Assembly: GCF_000973725.1 (NCBI RefSeq)
Contig: NZ_CP009621.1
Coordinates: 2,082,501-2,146,500, forward strand
From: Pontibacter korlensis
GTDB lineage: Bacteria > Bacteroidota > Bacteroidia > Cytophagales > Hymenobacteraceae
Reading direction: 5' to 3'
Length of the DNA: 64,000 bases
Shown here piece by piece: positions 1 to 7,530 of the stretch. Each line of letters starts with the position of its first letter. The first letter of the stretch is position 1. The notes under the pieces are model-generated. The model was not told the origin of the DNA. It made no database searches and saw nothing but the letters and a program-made list of their open reading frames with translations. Position numbers and translations under genes: made by a program.

Positions 1-76
1 CTACAGGTTTTGGCTTGTGCGGAAACAACAAGGCCAGCAGAAAGAAAATAACGGCAGTAAGAATAGAAGCTAACAT
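1..76 (-). CDS. N-terminal fragment of an unrecognised membrane protein (cut by window edge)
   Basis: Reading the minus strand from an ATG at 76-74 gives an open frame of 25 residues that runs off the left edge. It starts MLASILTAVIFFLLALLFPH and continues with a Lys/Pro-rich stretch, so it looks like one N-terminal transmembrane helix followed by a cytosolic or periplasmic turn. No family can be named from so little. A -7-like box (TACTTTTG on the minus strand, 86-79) lies so close upstream that the true start could be further inside the gene. The neighbouring acetyltransferase is divergent. Confidence 0.35.
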   Translation of the reverse strand, partial: MLASILTAVIFFLLALLFPHKPKPV

Positions 77-219
77 CACAAAAGTAAAAGTGCAGCAAGT
101 TAGTGCTTTCTGCCTCAGCAACTCGTTTCCAACTCTTGCTAAATCATACTAACTTGCTTTGTTTGTCTAGACTTTCGGCAAGCTTCTTTCGTTAACGAGG
201 CAGTAACAGTAATAACACA

Positions 220-678
220 ATGCAGCAAATGCAGGTACAGCAGCAGGTTTATACGGCGAGGCCAGAAGACTATGCTTTCCTTACAGAAGTATGGGAGGCA
301 TCGGTACGGGCAACGCATCATTTTCTGACAGAGGAAGATATACTGTTTTATAAGCCGCTGGTGCGGGATGAGTACCTGCAGCAGGTAGAGCTGCGTTATG
401 TAAAAGACGAAAATGGGCGCATTGCCGGGTTTGTTGGTACTGCCGAGGGTAAAGTGGAGATGCTATTTGTCCACCCGGAGAGCCGGGGGCAAGGCATCGG
501 AAAAAAACTATTGCAATATGCTGTAGATGCGCTGCAGGCAAATGCTGTGGACGTAAACGAACAAAACGAACAGGCAATAGGCTTTTATGAGCATTTTGGC
601 TTCCGTACTGTTAGCCGCTCAGAGGTAGACGGCATGGGCAAACCATACCCGATACTGCACATGCAGTTGCCTCGCTAA
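220..678 (+). CDS. GNAT family N-acetyltransferase
   Basis: A 152-residue protein with the single-domain GNAT fold, expected to move an acetyl group from acetyl-CoA to an amine; the substrate cannot be read from the sequence. The acetyl-CoA binding motif A is visible at about residues 85-105 (VEMLFVHPESRGQGIGKKLL, with the R/QxxGxG/A signature), followed by the conserved NEQAIGFYEHFGF segment near residues 112-125. It resembles the YjaB/PhnO-like group of small cytosolic acetyltransferases. An in-frame ATG 9 bases downstream is an alternative start. The helicase gene follows after 25 bases on the same strand, so the two may be cotranscribed. Confidence 0.85.
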   Translation: MQQMQVQQQVYTARPEDYAFLTEVWEASVRATHHFLTEEDILFYKPLVRDEYLQQVELRYVKDENGRIAGFVGTAEGKVEMLFVHPESRGQGIGKKLLQYAVDALQANAVDVNEQNEQAIGFYEHFGFRTVSRSEVDGMGKPYPILHMQLPR

Positions 679-703
679 AAAGCGCTGAAAGTACAGTATT
701 ATC

Positions 704-3700
704 ATGAAAGACATCCTCAAAAATTACAGGCGTAGACTTCTGAACCTTGGCTCCAGCAACAGAGCCCTGGTATTGCTGCGCCTGTACCGAGAGCTGCACC
801 TGGATGTAGAGGCACTGGATTTCGTGAATGGTAAGCCGGCGTTTGATGTGCTTGGAAAGCTGCTGAGTGGCAAAAAGAAGATTACGCTGAGTCCATATGC
901 CGACAGCCGCCATGCACCTGTAGCTGCTGTGAGTCGGCGCCTGCGTTTTATCAAGCGCAAGGCCGAGATGATATTTGAGGAGCGTGGTAGCAGGGAGTTA
1001 TACTTAGGCTGGCCCTTTGTGCATGGCAAGTTCTCGGACGGTACGGCCGTGCGTAGCCCGCTGCTGTTCTTTCCTGTGAAGCTGCAGGTAAATGCGGCAC
1101 AGGAGTGGGAGCTGCAACCCGATGAGGCGCAGCCGCCACAGTTTAACCAGAGCTTTCTGCTGGCCTACGCGCATTATATGGAAACACCTTTGGCCGAGGA
1201 GCTAGTGGAGCTGGACTTAAGCACACTGCCGCAGCATCCGCTGGAGTTTCGCACTAAAGTTTATGAACTGCTGAAAGAGCATCAGCTAAGTATAAATGCC
1301 GGCCGTGAGTTTTTCACAGATAAACTAAAACGCTTTACAGACTATAAAAAAGCTGATTACGAGACGGAACTGAAGCCGGGGCAGCTGCACCTGGAGCAGG
1401 AGGCTGTGCTGGGTATATTCCCGCAGACAGCTTCTTATTTACTCACAGATTATGATGCCCTGCTGGAGCAAGGGGAGCTGCAGGAAATGGAGCAGCTGTT
1501 CGGTACGCCCGAGGCAAGTACAAACCTGAGTACACAGGCGCAGCATACTTTTACGGCCTTTGCCATGGATGCCTCGCAGGAGGCGGCGCTGCAGGCGGTA
1601 AAGCAGGGGCAGTCGGTGGTGGTGCAAGGACCTCCGGGCACGGGCAAATCGCAGCTTATCTGTAATTTAGTATCTGACTTTACCGCAAGGGGCAAGAAGG
1701 TGCTGGTGGTTAGTCAAAAGCGAGCTGCCCTGGATGTAGTGCACCAGCGGCTGTCGCGGCAGGGGCTGGGTACGTTTGCCGCCCTGGTGCACGACATTAA
1801 CGCCGACCGAAAAGCTATCTTCAATCAGTTGCGCGAGCAGATAGAGCAGCTGGACGAGTATAAAAAGCAGAACCTTGCGCTCAACAGCATCTACACCGAC
1901 CGCACCTTTCTGGAGGTGAGCCGTGGCATTAACAAGAACTTAGAAAAGCTACAAAGCTTTAAAACAGCCCTGTTCGACATGAGCCGCTGTGGTTGGTCGC
2001 CGAAGGAGCTATACTTGCGCAGCAGCTTGCAACAGCCGCACATCCCGCTCAATCCATACTACAAAAGCCTGACAGCAGAGACGGTGGCTGAGTTTCTGCC
2101 GCGTCTGCGCCAGTACTTAGACAGAGCTATTCCCTGGCAGAAGGAGGATTTTGTGTGGAAGGAGCGTAGAAACATGCAAGGCTATACCTGGCAGGAGAGG
2201 CAGGAACTGGAAAACGTAATCCAGGCGCTGCCAGAGGAAAACAGGGAACTAGAAAGGAGAATCAGCGACCTGGGCGGCTACCCTTTCACCCTGGGCGACC
2301 TGCCAAAGTATACCGCAGCCTTGGGGAGAGTTAAAGTGCTGCAGGAGTTGCTGGCGCAGGAGGATGTCTTGCAGGCGCTTCAGCCCTTACTGCAGCGGCA
2401 GGCGGAGCCAAAGGAGTTGCAAAAGCAGCTGGTGCAGCTAAAGGAGCTGTATTTGGTTTGTCCTGCTCCAGATGCTGCTATTGCCACCGAGGATCTTATC
2501 TCTGTACGAGCCGCTGTTGCCAAGTATGAGGAACAGCAAAATCAACTGCTCAAGCGTGTTGCCTGGTTTTTTGCTCCAGAAAAGCAGCTGCTTAAAAGGG
2601 CACTGGGCAAGTATAAACTGGAGTTGGATGAGGCAGGAGTAGGAGAACTGCAGCGGCGACTGGAACTACGGCAACAGTCAGTAGAGCTCATGCAGGGCAT
2701 CAACCAAAGTATAAAAGCAGGCTTGAAAATTAGTCAACATCCAAGCGAGGTGCTGCAACGGCTTAAGGCAGTAGAGGAGGCCATACAGGTACAAAAGCTG
2801 CTCCGGCAACTGCACAAAGAGCAAATACTCCACGAGAAGCTGTTAAGTATTGTGCAGCTGCCGGAGCACCTGCAGCGCCTGGTACAAAGTATAAACGAAG
2901 CCGAAGAAAAGTATAAATCCTGGCAAACCTGGCTTACAGAGGGCCAGATTACACGACTAACGCAGGACGGAAAGTATAAAGAAGCGTTGCTGCAGGAACT
3001 ACCGGAGGTGTTCGAACACCTGGTGGCCTTCGATGCATTATTAACCTCCTTCACCGCGCCAGAGCGAAAGGTAGCGGAACTGCTGCTTAGCCAAAGTATA
3101 AAAACAGCCGGGGAGGGAGAAGCGCTCTTCCTGAACAGCCTGTACCTGGCCTGGCTGCACGAACTGGAGGGGCAGCACCCAGAGCTACGTATGCCGAGCA
3201 ACGGAGAACTGGAGCGGTTAGAAGTAGAACTGCAGCAACTGTTACAGCAAAAGCAGGAGCTGAGCCAGGAAATCGTGCTGTCGCGGCTTCGGGAGCAGGC
3301 TTATAAAGATATCGAGGTAAACCGCCTTGGTAACCCCGTTACCTACCGTCGACTGCACGCACAGGTCAGCAAGAAGCGTAGCCTGTACCCGCTCCGCAAG
3401 TTGTTCGCGATGTTTTCGGAAGAGCTGCTGGACCTGGTACCTTGCTGGTTAGCCTCACCTGAAACGGTGTCGGCGGTGCTGCCACTGGAGCGTTGCTTTG
3501 ACCTGGTGATTTTCGATGAGGCCTCGCAGTGTTATGCGGAAACAGGCATACCTGCCATGTTACGTGGCAAACAGGTTATGGTAGCCGGTGATGCGCAGCA
3601 GCTGAAACCCTCCGACCTTTACCGTGCCCGCTGGAGTAGTGCAGAGGGGGAAGACGAAGTAGAGGAATTGTCGGCAGAGTCTCTGCTCGAACTGTGCGGT

Positions 3701-4648
3701 TTATACTTGCCGCAGACCATGCTCACGCAACATTACCGCAGCCGCTATCCAGAGCTTATCGAGTTCTCGAACCGCTACTTCTATAAAAACAAACTGGAGC
3801 TGATACCAGAGCTGCAGGATGCCAATGCCCGCCAGCCGGCTATTACCTTCGTTAAAGTGCACGGGCTGTGGCAGGACAACCAGAACCTGCTGGAGGCGCA
3901 GCGGGTAGTGGAGCTGGTACTACAACACCTGCAGGCAGGGCAGGAGGAGGTAGGCGTCATTACCTTCAACTATAACCAACAAATGCTGGTGCAATACCTG
4001 CTGGAGGAAGCAGCACAACAGCAAAACATCTCTCTGCCAGCCTCAGTGCTTGTAAAGAACATCGAAAACATACAGGGCGATGAAAAGGAGGTGATTATAC
4101 TTTCGGTGGGTTATGCCCCGGATGAAGGAGGTAGAATGGCAATGCAGTTCGGTAGCCTGAACCAGGCCGGAGGCGAAAACCGCCTGAACGTTGCCGTGAC
4201 CCGCGCGAAACAACAGGTGGTGGTGGTAAGCAGCATTAGGGCAGAGCAACTGCAGGTGGAGAATACTTTGCACGCCGGTCCGAAGGTGCTGAAAGACTAC
4301 CTGCACTATGCGCAGCAGGTAAGCCGCCGCTATTTTGAGTATATGCCTAAGCAGGAAAGTATGCCAGCCCAGGTGCCACTGCTGAAAGAGGTGCTGGCAC
4401 AGCAGGTACTAAACCTGAAGCAGGAAGTGCCTTTTGCGGACCTGACGTGGGTAAAGAGTGCCGCCTACCAAGGAGTAGTGCTCACGGATGACGATTTATA
4501 CTACAGTGCTCTCTCCGTACGTCACTCGCATGCCGATATACCGCAGCTGTTGCAGCAGCGCCACTGGCCCTATAAACGTGTTTACAGTCGTCAGCTTTGG
4601 GAGAAGCCGGAGAAGACGGTGGAAGGAGTTAGAAAATTTAAAAGTTAG
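704..4648 (+). CDS. Large SF1 (Upf1/DNA2-like) helicase with DUF4011-type N-terminus
   Basis: A 1314-residue ATP-dependent nucleic-acid helicase. The first ~120 residues resemble the DUF4011 region that opens many large bacterial SF1 helicases. Walker A is GPPGTGKS at residues 309-316. A long coiled-coil-rich insertion (roughly 500-900) separates it from Walker B (VIFDEASQC), motif III (AGDAQQLKPSD), motif IV (QHYRSRYPELIEFSN), motif V (ENIQGDEKEVIILSVGY) and motif VI (NRLNVAVTRAKQQ). These motifs place it with AAA_11/AAA_12 Upf1-like enzymes. Relatives in other genomes often carry a terminal nuclease domain; I see none here. A role in repair or phage defence is possible but not shown. The last seven codons and the stop lie inside the GTTAGAAAG repeat described separately, so the extreme C-terminus may be recent. 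Confidence 0.85.
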   Translation: MKDILKNYRRRLLNLGSSNRALVLLRLYRELHLDVEALDFVNGKPAFDVLGKLLSGKKKITLSPYADSRHAPVAAVSRRLRFIKRKAEMIFEERGSRELYLGWPFVHGKFSDGTAVRSPLLFFPVKLQVNAAQEWELQPDEAQPPQFNQSFLLAYAHYMETPLAEELVELDLSTLPQHPLEFRTKVYELLKEHQLSINAGREFFTDKLKRFTDYKKADYETELKPGQLHLEQEAVLGIFPQTASYLLTDYDALLEQGELQEMEQLFGTPEASTNLSTQAQHTFTAFAMDASQEAALQAVKQGQSVVVQGPPGTGKSQLICNLVSDFTARGKKVLVVSQKRAALDVVHQRLSRQGLGTFAALVHDINADRKAIFNQLREQIEQLDEYKKQNLALNSIYTDRTFLEVSRGINKNLEKLQSFKTALFDMSRCGWSPKELYLRSSLQQPHIPLNPYYKSLTAETVAEFLPRLRQYLDRAIPWQKEDFVWKERRNMQGYTWQERQELENVIQALPEENRELERRISDLGGYPFTLGDLPKYTAALGRVKVLQELLAQEDVLQALQPLLQRQAEPKELQKQLVQLKELYLVCPAPDAAIATEDLISVRAAVAKYEEQQNQLLKRVAWFFAPEKQLLKRALGKYKLELDEAGVGELQRRLELRQQSVELMQGINQSIKAGLKISQHPSEVLQRLKAVEEAIQVQKLLRQLHKEQILHEKLLSIVQLPEHLQRLVQSINEAEEKYKSWQTWLTEGQITRLTQDGKYKEALLQELPEVFEHLVAFDALLTSFTAPERKVAELLLSQSIKTAGEGEALFLNSLYLAWLHELEGQHPELRMPSNGELERLEVELQQLLQQKQELSQEIVLSRLREQAYKDIEVNRLGNPVTYRRLHAQVSKKRSLYPLRKLFAMFSEELLDLVPCWLASPETVSAVLPLERCFDLVIFDEASQCYAETGIPAMLRGKQVMVAGDAQQLKPSDLYRARWSSAEGEDEVEELSAESLLELCGLYLPQTMLTQHYRSRYPELIEFSNRYFYKNKLELIPELQDANARQPAITFVKVHGLWQDNQNLLEAQRVVELVLQHLQAGQEEVGVITFNYNQQMLVQYLLEEAAQQQNISLPASVLVKNIENIQGDEKEVIILSVGYAPDEGGRMAMQFGSLNQAGGENRLNVAVTRAKQQVVVVSSIRAEQLQVENTLHAGPKVLKDYLHYAQQVSRRYFEYMPKQESMPAQVPLLKEVLAQQVLNLKQEVPFADLTWVKSAAYQGVVLTDDDLYYSALSVRHSHADIPQLLQQRHWPYKRVYSRQLWEKPEKTVEGVRKFKS

Positions 4649-4850
4649 AGGGTTAGAAAGGTAAAGGTATTTCTGGAGTAAGCGCCAACTTGGGCTAAGC
4701 TTTGTAAAAGCAAACTTTGGGTTTGAAAGTTCAGCAAGTACAGATCGGCGTCTGTGACAGAAGTTGTAGTCTTTTATACTTTCTGCACCACGCCCCGTAC
4801 AAACTTTCTAAATTTTTAACCTTCTAACTAAAGCTAACTTTCTAACTACA
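4628..4850. repeat. GTTAGAAAG-type repeats in inverted arrangement
   Basis: The left block (4628-4660) contains GTTAGAAAA, AGTTAGAGG and GTTAGAAAG units. The right block (4802-4850), read on the other strand, contains GTTAGAAAG, GTTAGAAGG and TTAGAAAG units. The two blocks therefore form a large imperfect inverted repeat around about 140 bases that contain no convincing gene. The left block overlaps the helicase stop codon. Confidence 0.6.
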
Positions 4851-4854
4851 GTCT

Positions 4855-5700
4855 GTGCTCTACAAAATCTTCACCGTCTACATCTATCTCCAAACCCTAT
4901 TCTGCGGGTGTGGGGCAGACAGGCGGCACAGCGGCTTTGAGAAACCTGACTTCAAGTATAAGCTGAAGAATATAGCGCGGCTGGATGAGCCGGTACAGGA
5001 AAGCTCTGGACTTGCCCACGCTCCTGATAGTACCTTCTGGACCCACGGCGATAGCGGAACACCTGCAGTACTACACAGCTTTGATCTGGAAGGGCAGCTG
5101 CTGCAAACCTTACCGCTGGAGCTGCAAAACCGTGACTGGGAAGAGTTGGCCGAGAGCGATGAGCAGCTCTTTATCGGTGACTTTGGCAATAATCAGAACA
5201 CCCGCCGCGATCTGCGTATCTATATCTTAAATAAAGCAGATTATACATTGGCGGGTACCTTATACTTCTCTTTTGAGGATCAAACTGCTTTTCCGCCTGA
5301 TAAAAACAATCAACACTTCGATTTAGAGGCCTTTTTCTACCACCAGGACTCGCTGTACCTCTTCACTAAGAGCCGGGGTAATGAAAAGCAGCTTAAGCTT
5401 TATACTTTGCCGGCGCAGCCAGGCACACACCAGGCAAGGTTGCAGGAGCAGATGCCTGTTAAAGCTATGACTACTGCCGCGGCACTCTCTCCAAGCGGCA
5501 AGCAGTTTGCCATACTTGGCTATGGCAGAGTATACCTGTTCGAGGTAAAAGGTGGCAACATCAATCTGAACGGAAGGCACTACTGCTTGGCAGCAGGTAA
5601 AACCGGACAAGCAGAGGCCATACTTTATATTTCAGAAAACCAACTCCTTATCACGAACGAGAACGGCAAGGTTTTCCAGCTTACACTTCGGAAGAATTAA
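4855..5700 (+). CDS. Hypothetical probably exported protein
   Basis: A 281-residue protein with a GTG start. The N-terminus has a short hydrophobic stretch ending in FCGCG that could be a poor lipobox or a signal-peptide end, so export is plausible but uncertain. The body is rich in short beta-strand-like segments and acidic loops (FWTHGDSG, RDWEELAES, IGDFGNNQNTRRD, FDLEAFFYHQDSLYLFTKS), a look shared with beta-propeller proteins of Bacteroidota. The family was not recognised. It stands alone between a repeat region and a receptor pseudogene. No catalytic motif was identified. Confidence 0.7.
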   Translation: MLYKIFTVYIYLQTLFCGCGADRRHSGFEKPDFKYKLKNIARLDEPVQESSGLAHAPDSTFWTHGDSGTPAVLHSFDLEGQLLQTLPLELQNRDWEELAESDEQLFIGDFGNNQNTRRDLRIYILNKADYTLAGTLYFSFEDQTAFPPDKNNQHFDLEAFFYHQDSLYLFTKSRGNEKQLKLYTLPAQPGTHQARLQEQMPVKAMTTAAALSPSGKQFAILGYGRVYLFEVKGGNINLNGRHYCLAAGKTGQAEAILYISENQLLITNENGKVFQLTLRKN

Positions 5701-5874
5701 CAAGGAGCATCATTCCATAGTTGAAGTATGAGTTTTAACAGGGTGATGTGCAGTTATATGTGTGTCTGTTAATATCTAAATGACCTGCCCGTGATGCTTA
5801 TATAATCTCAACTTAATGTTGAGGTAATTTATGCTGCTTAATCTTGCTACAACATAAACAAGAGAAGAAGCAGT

Positions 5875-6378
5875 ATGAAGGAACCATTACTTTCTCTCTT
5901 ACTAGTCCTGTTTACAAGGCTGCCAGATAGAAGTGCAGGCTGGTAGTACTCACGAAGTAAAAGTAGAGTTGGAAGAAGAAGGAGTAATGGGCCAGGAAGT
6001 GGTGGTGCTGGGCGACCGGCTGCGCAGCCAGGCCAAAGCGCTGAGCCAGCAGCGCAATAACCCAAACATCACCGTGGTGTCGGCTGACCAGATTGGCCGC
6101 TTTCAGGATGCCAACATAGGCGATGCAGTAAAGCGTATTCCGGGCGTTACCATGCAGAATGATCAGGGCGAGGCCTGCGACATCATTATCCGTGCTATGG
6201 CGCCTGAGTTAAACTCCGTAACCCTGAATGGTGACCGCATTCCTTCAGTTGAGGGCGGTAATCTCCGTGTGCAGATGGACCTGATCCCTTCGGATATGAT
6301 TCAGACAGGGGAGGTAAACAAAACCCTAACGCGAGACATTCCACCTTTACGATTGGTGCGACCTGGAGGCCAAAATAA
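5875..6378 (+). pseudogene. TonB-dependent receptor remnant with two internal deletions
   Basis: An ATG at 5875 opens a signal-peptide-like segment (MKEPLLSLLLVLFTRLP) that stops after 23 codons. From about 5918 another frame encodes the end of a carboxypeptidase-regulatory-like domain and a plug domain (GQEVVVLGDRLRSQAKALS, ADQIGRFQDANIGDAVKRIP, LNGDRIPS, SDMIQTGEVNKTLT). That frame then turns into unrelated residues and stops at 6386-6388. In a third reading, which is the frame of the signal peptide, 6337-6378 encodes TFTIGATWRPK and a stop, a typical last beta-strand of such receptors. The simplest account is loss of most of the N-terminal domain and essentially the whole barrel, leaving both ends of one gene. 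It is non-functional as a transporter. Confidence 0.8.
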
Positions 6379-6437
6379 AGGCTGCTGAGGAAAGAGCAAT
6401 GACTAAGAAGTAGATAAATTTAAAGCACTTTGTTAGC

Positions 6438-6476
6438 AATGCAGGCTATCTAAATAGGGTAGCCCGCATTGTTTTT
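6438..6476 (+). terminator. Rho-independent terminator of the decayed receptor gene
   Basis: The stem AATGCAGGCTA (6438-6448) pairs with TAGCCCGCATT (6460-6470) with one mismatch and is followed by GTTTTT. It sits 60 bases after the receptor's original stop codon and appears intact although the gene is not. Confidence 0.65.
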
Positions 6477-6553
6477 AGCTCCGGTACACACCTACGGTAC
6501 AACCTTTTTCCTGACGCTCTAGTTAAATTTTAAAGAATTACGAAGATAAAACT

Positions 6554-7429
6554 ATGCATACAACAATATTAGTAACAGGTGCCACAGGAACTGTAGGTCG
6601 TGAGGTAGTGAAGCAACTATCCATGGTGGATGGCGACATAAGGGTGCGGGCAGGAGTACATTCTGTTATCAAAGGAGAAAACCTGAAGCGCTTGCCAGGA
6701 GTGGAGATTGTGGAAATGGACTTTGAGGAGCCAGACTCGCTGCATGCAGCCTTTACGCACGTAGATAAAGTTTTTTTGATCACTCCGTTTGCCTCTGACC
6801 AGATAGAAATGGCCAAGACACTGGTAGATGAAGCCAGAAAAGCTGGAGTGAAGCATATTGTAAAGCTATCGGCTTTGGGCGCACATGCTGAGCCAGGTAT
6901 ACAACTGGGCCGCTGGCACCGTGAGATAGAAAAGTACATTGAAAGCAGCGGCATGAAGTATACTTTTCTGCGCCCTGCGTCTTTTATGCAGAACTACATC
7001 CACTACAATACTGAAAGTATAAAGAAGGAAGGCAAGTTCTACGGTTCTACCGGCGATGGGAAGGTAAGCTATGTGGATGCCCGTGATATTGCTGCCGTAG
7101 GCGTAGAAGTGTTGACAAGTGAAGGTCATGAGGGAAAGGCGTACGATATTACTGGGCCGGAGTCGCTGTCGAATTATGAAGTGGCGCAGCTGATGAGTGA
7201 GGTGACTGGCCGCCAGATAGACTTTATCGATGTGCCGGATGCTGCTGCTAAAAAGGGTTTGACAGACCACGGCACTCCTGATTGGATGGCAGATGCCCTA
7301 GTGGAGCTGTACAGCGTGCAAAGAGCAGGTAAATCCAACAAGACAACTGATACAGTGGAGAAGGTTGCCGGGCGCAGGCCTCATAGCATGCGGCAGTTCC
7401 TGCAAGACCACAAAGAGTGCTTTGTGTAA
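6554..7429 (+). CDS. NmrA-like NAD(P)-binding short-chain reductase family protein
   Basis: A 291-residue cytosolic protein. The N-terminus ILVTGATGTVGREVVKQL is the glycine-rich dinucleotide-binding motif (TGxxGxxG) of atypical SDR enzymes. KLSALGAHAEPGIQLGRWHREIEKYIESSG and TFLRPASFMQNYIHY are the conserved middle segment of the NmrA/quinone-reductase-2-like group, followed by a dwDARDIAAVG-type motif (YVDARDIAAVGVEVL) and a C-terminal substrate-binding part. Such proteins act either as NAD(P)H-dependent reductases or as redox sensors; which applies here cannot be decided. It is monocistronic, ending in a strong bidirectional terminator. Confidence 0.85.
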   Translation: MHTTILVTGATGTVGREVVKQLSMVDGDIRVRAGVHSVIKGENLKRLPGVEIVEMDFEEPDSLHAAFTHVDKVFLITPFASDQIEMAKTLVDEARKAGVKHIVKLSALGAHAEPGIQLGRWHREIEKYIESSGMKYTFLRPASFMQNYIHYNTESIKKEGKFYGSTGDGKVSYVDARDIAAVGVEVLTSEGHEGKAYDITGPESLSNYEVAQLMSEVTGRQIDFIDVPDAAAKKGLTDHGTPDWMADALVELYSVQRAGKSNKTTDTVEKVAGRRPHSMRQFLQDHKECFV

Positions 7430-7473
7430 GGCCTGATCTATACCTGACTGAACCTCCAAAGCGAGTAAAACAA

Positions 7474-7503
7474 AAGTCCCCTCCTGTTTTCAGGAGGGGA
7501 CTT
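7474..7503. terminator. Bidirectional rho-independent terminator
   Basis: A perfect 13-bp stem, AAGTCCCCTCCTG (7474-7486) and CAGGAGGGGACTT (7491-7503), with a TTTT loop, lies between the convergent NmrA-like gene and the low-complexity gene. Confidence 0.85.
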
Positions 7504-7530
7504 CTTATGTGTTTAGCTTATCAGCTATAT

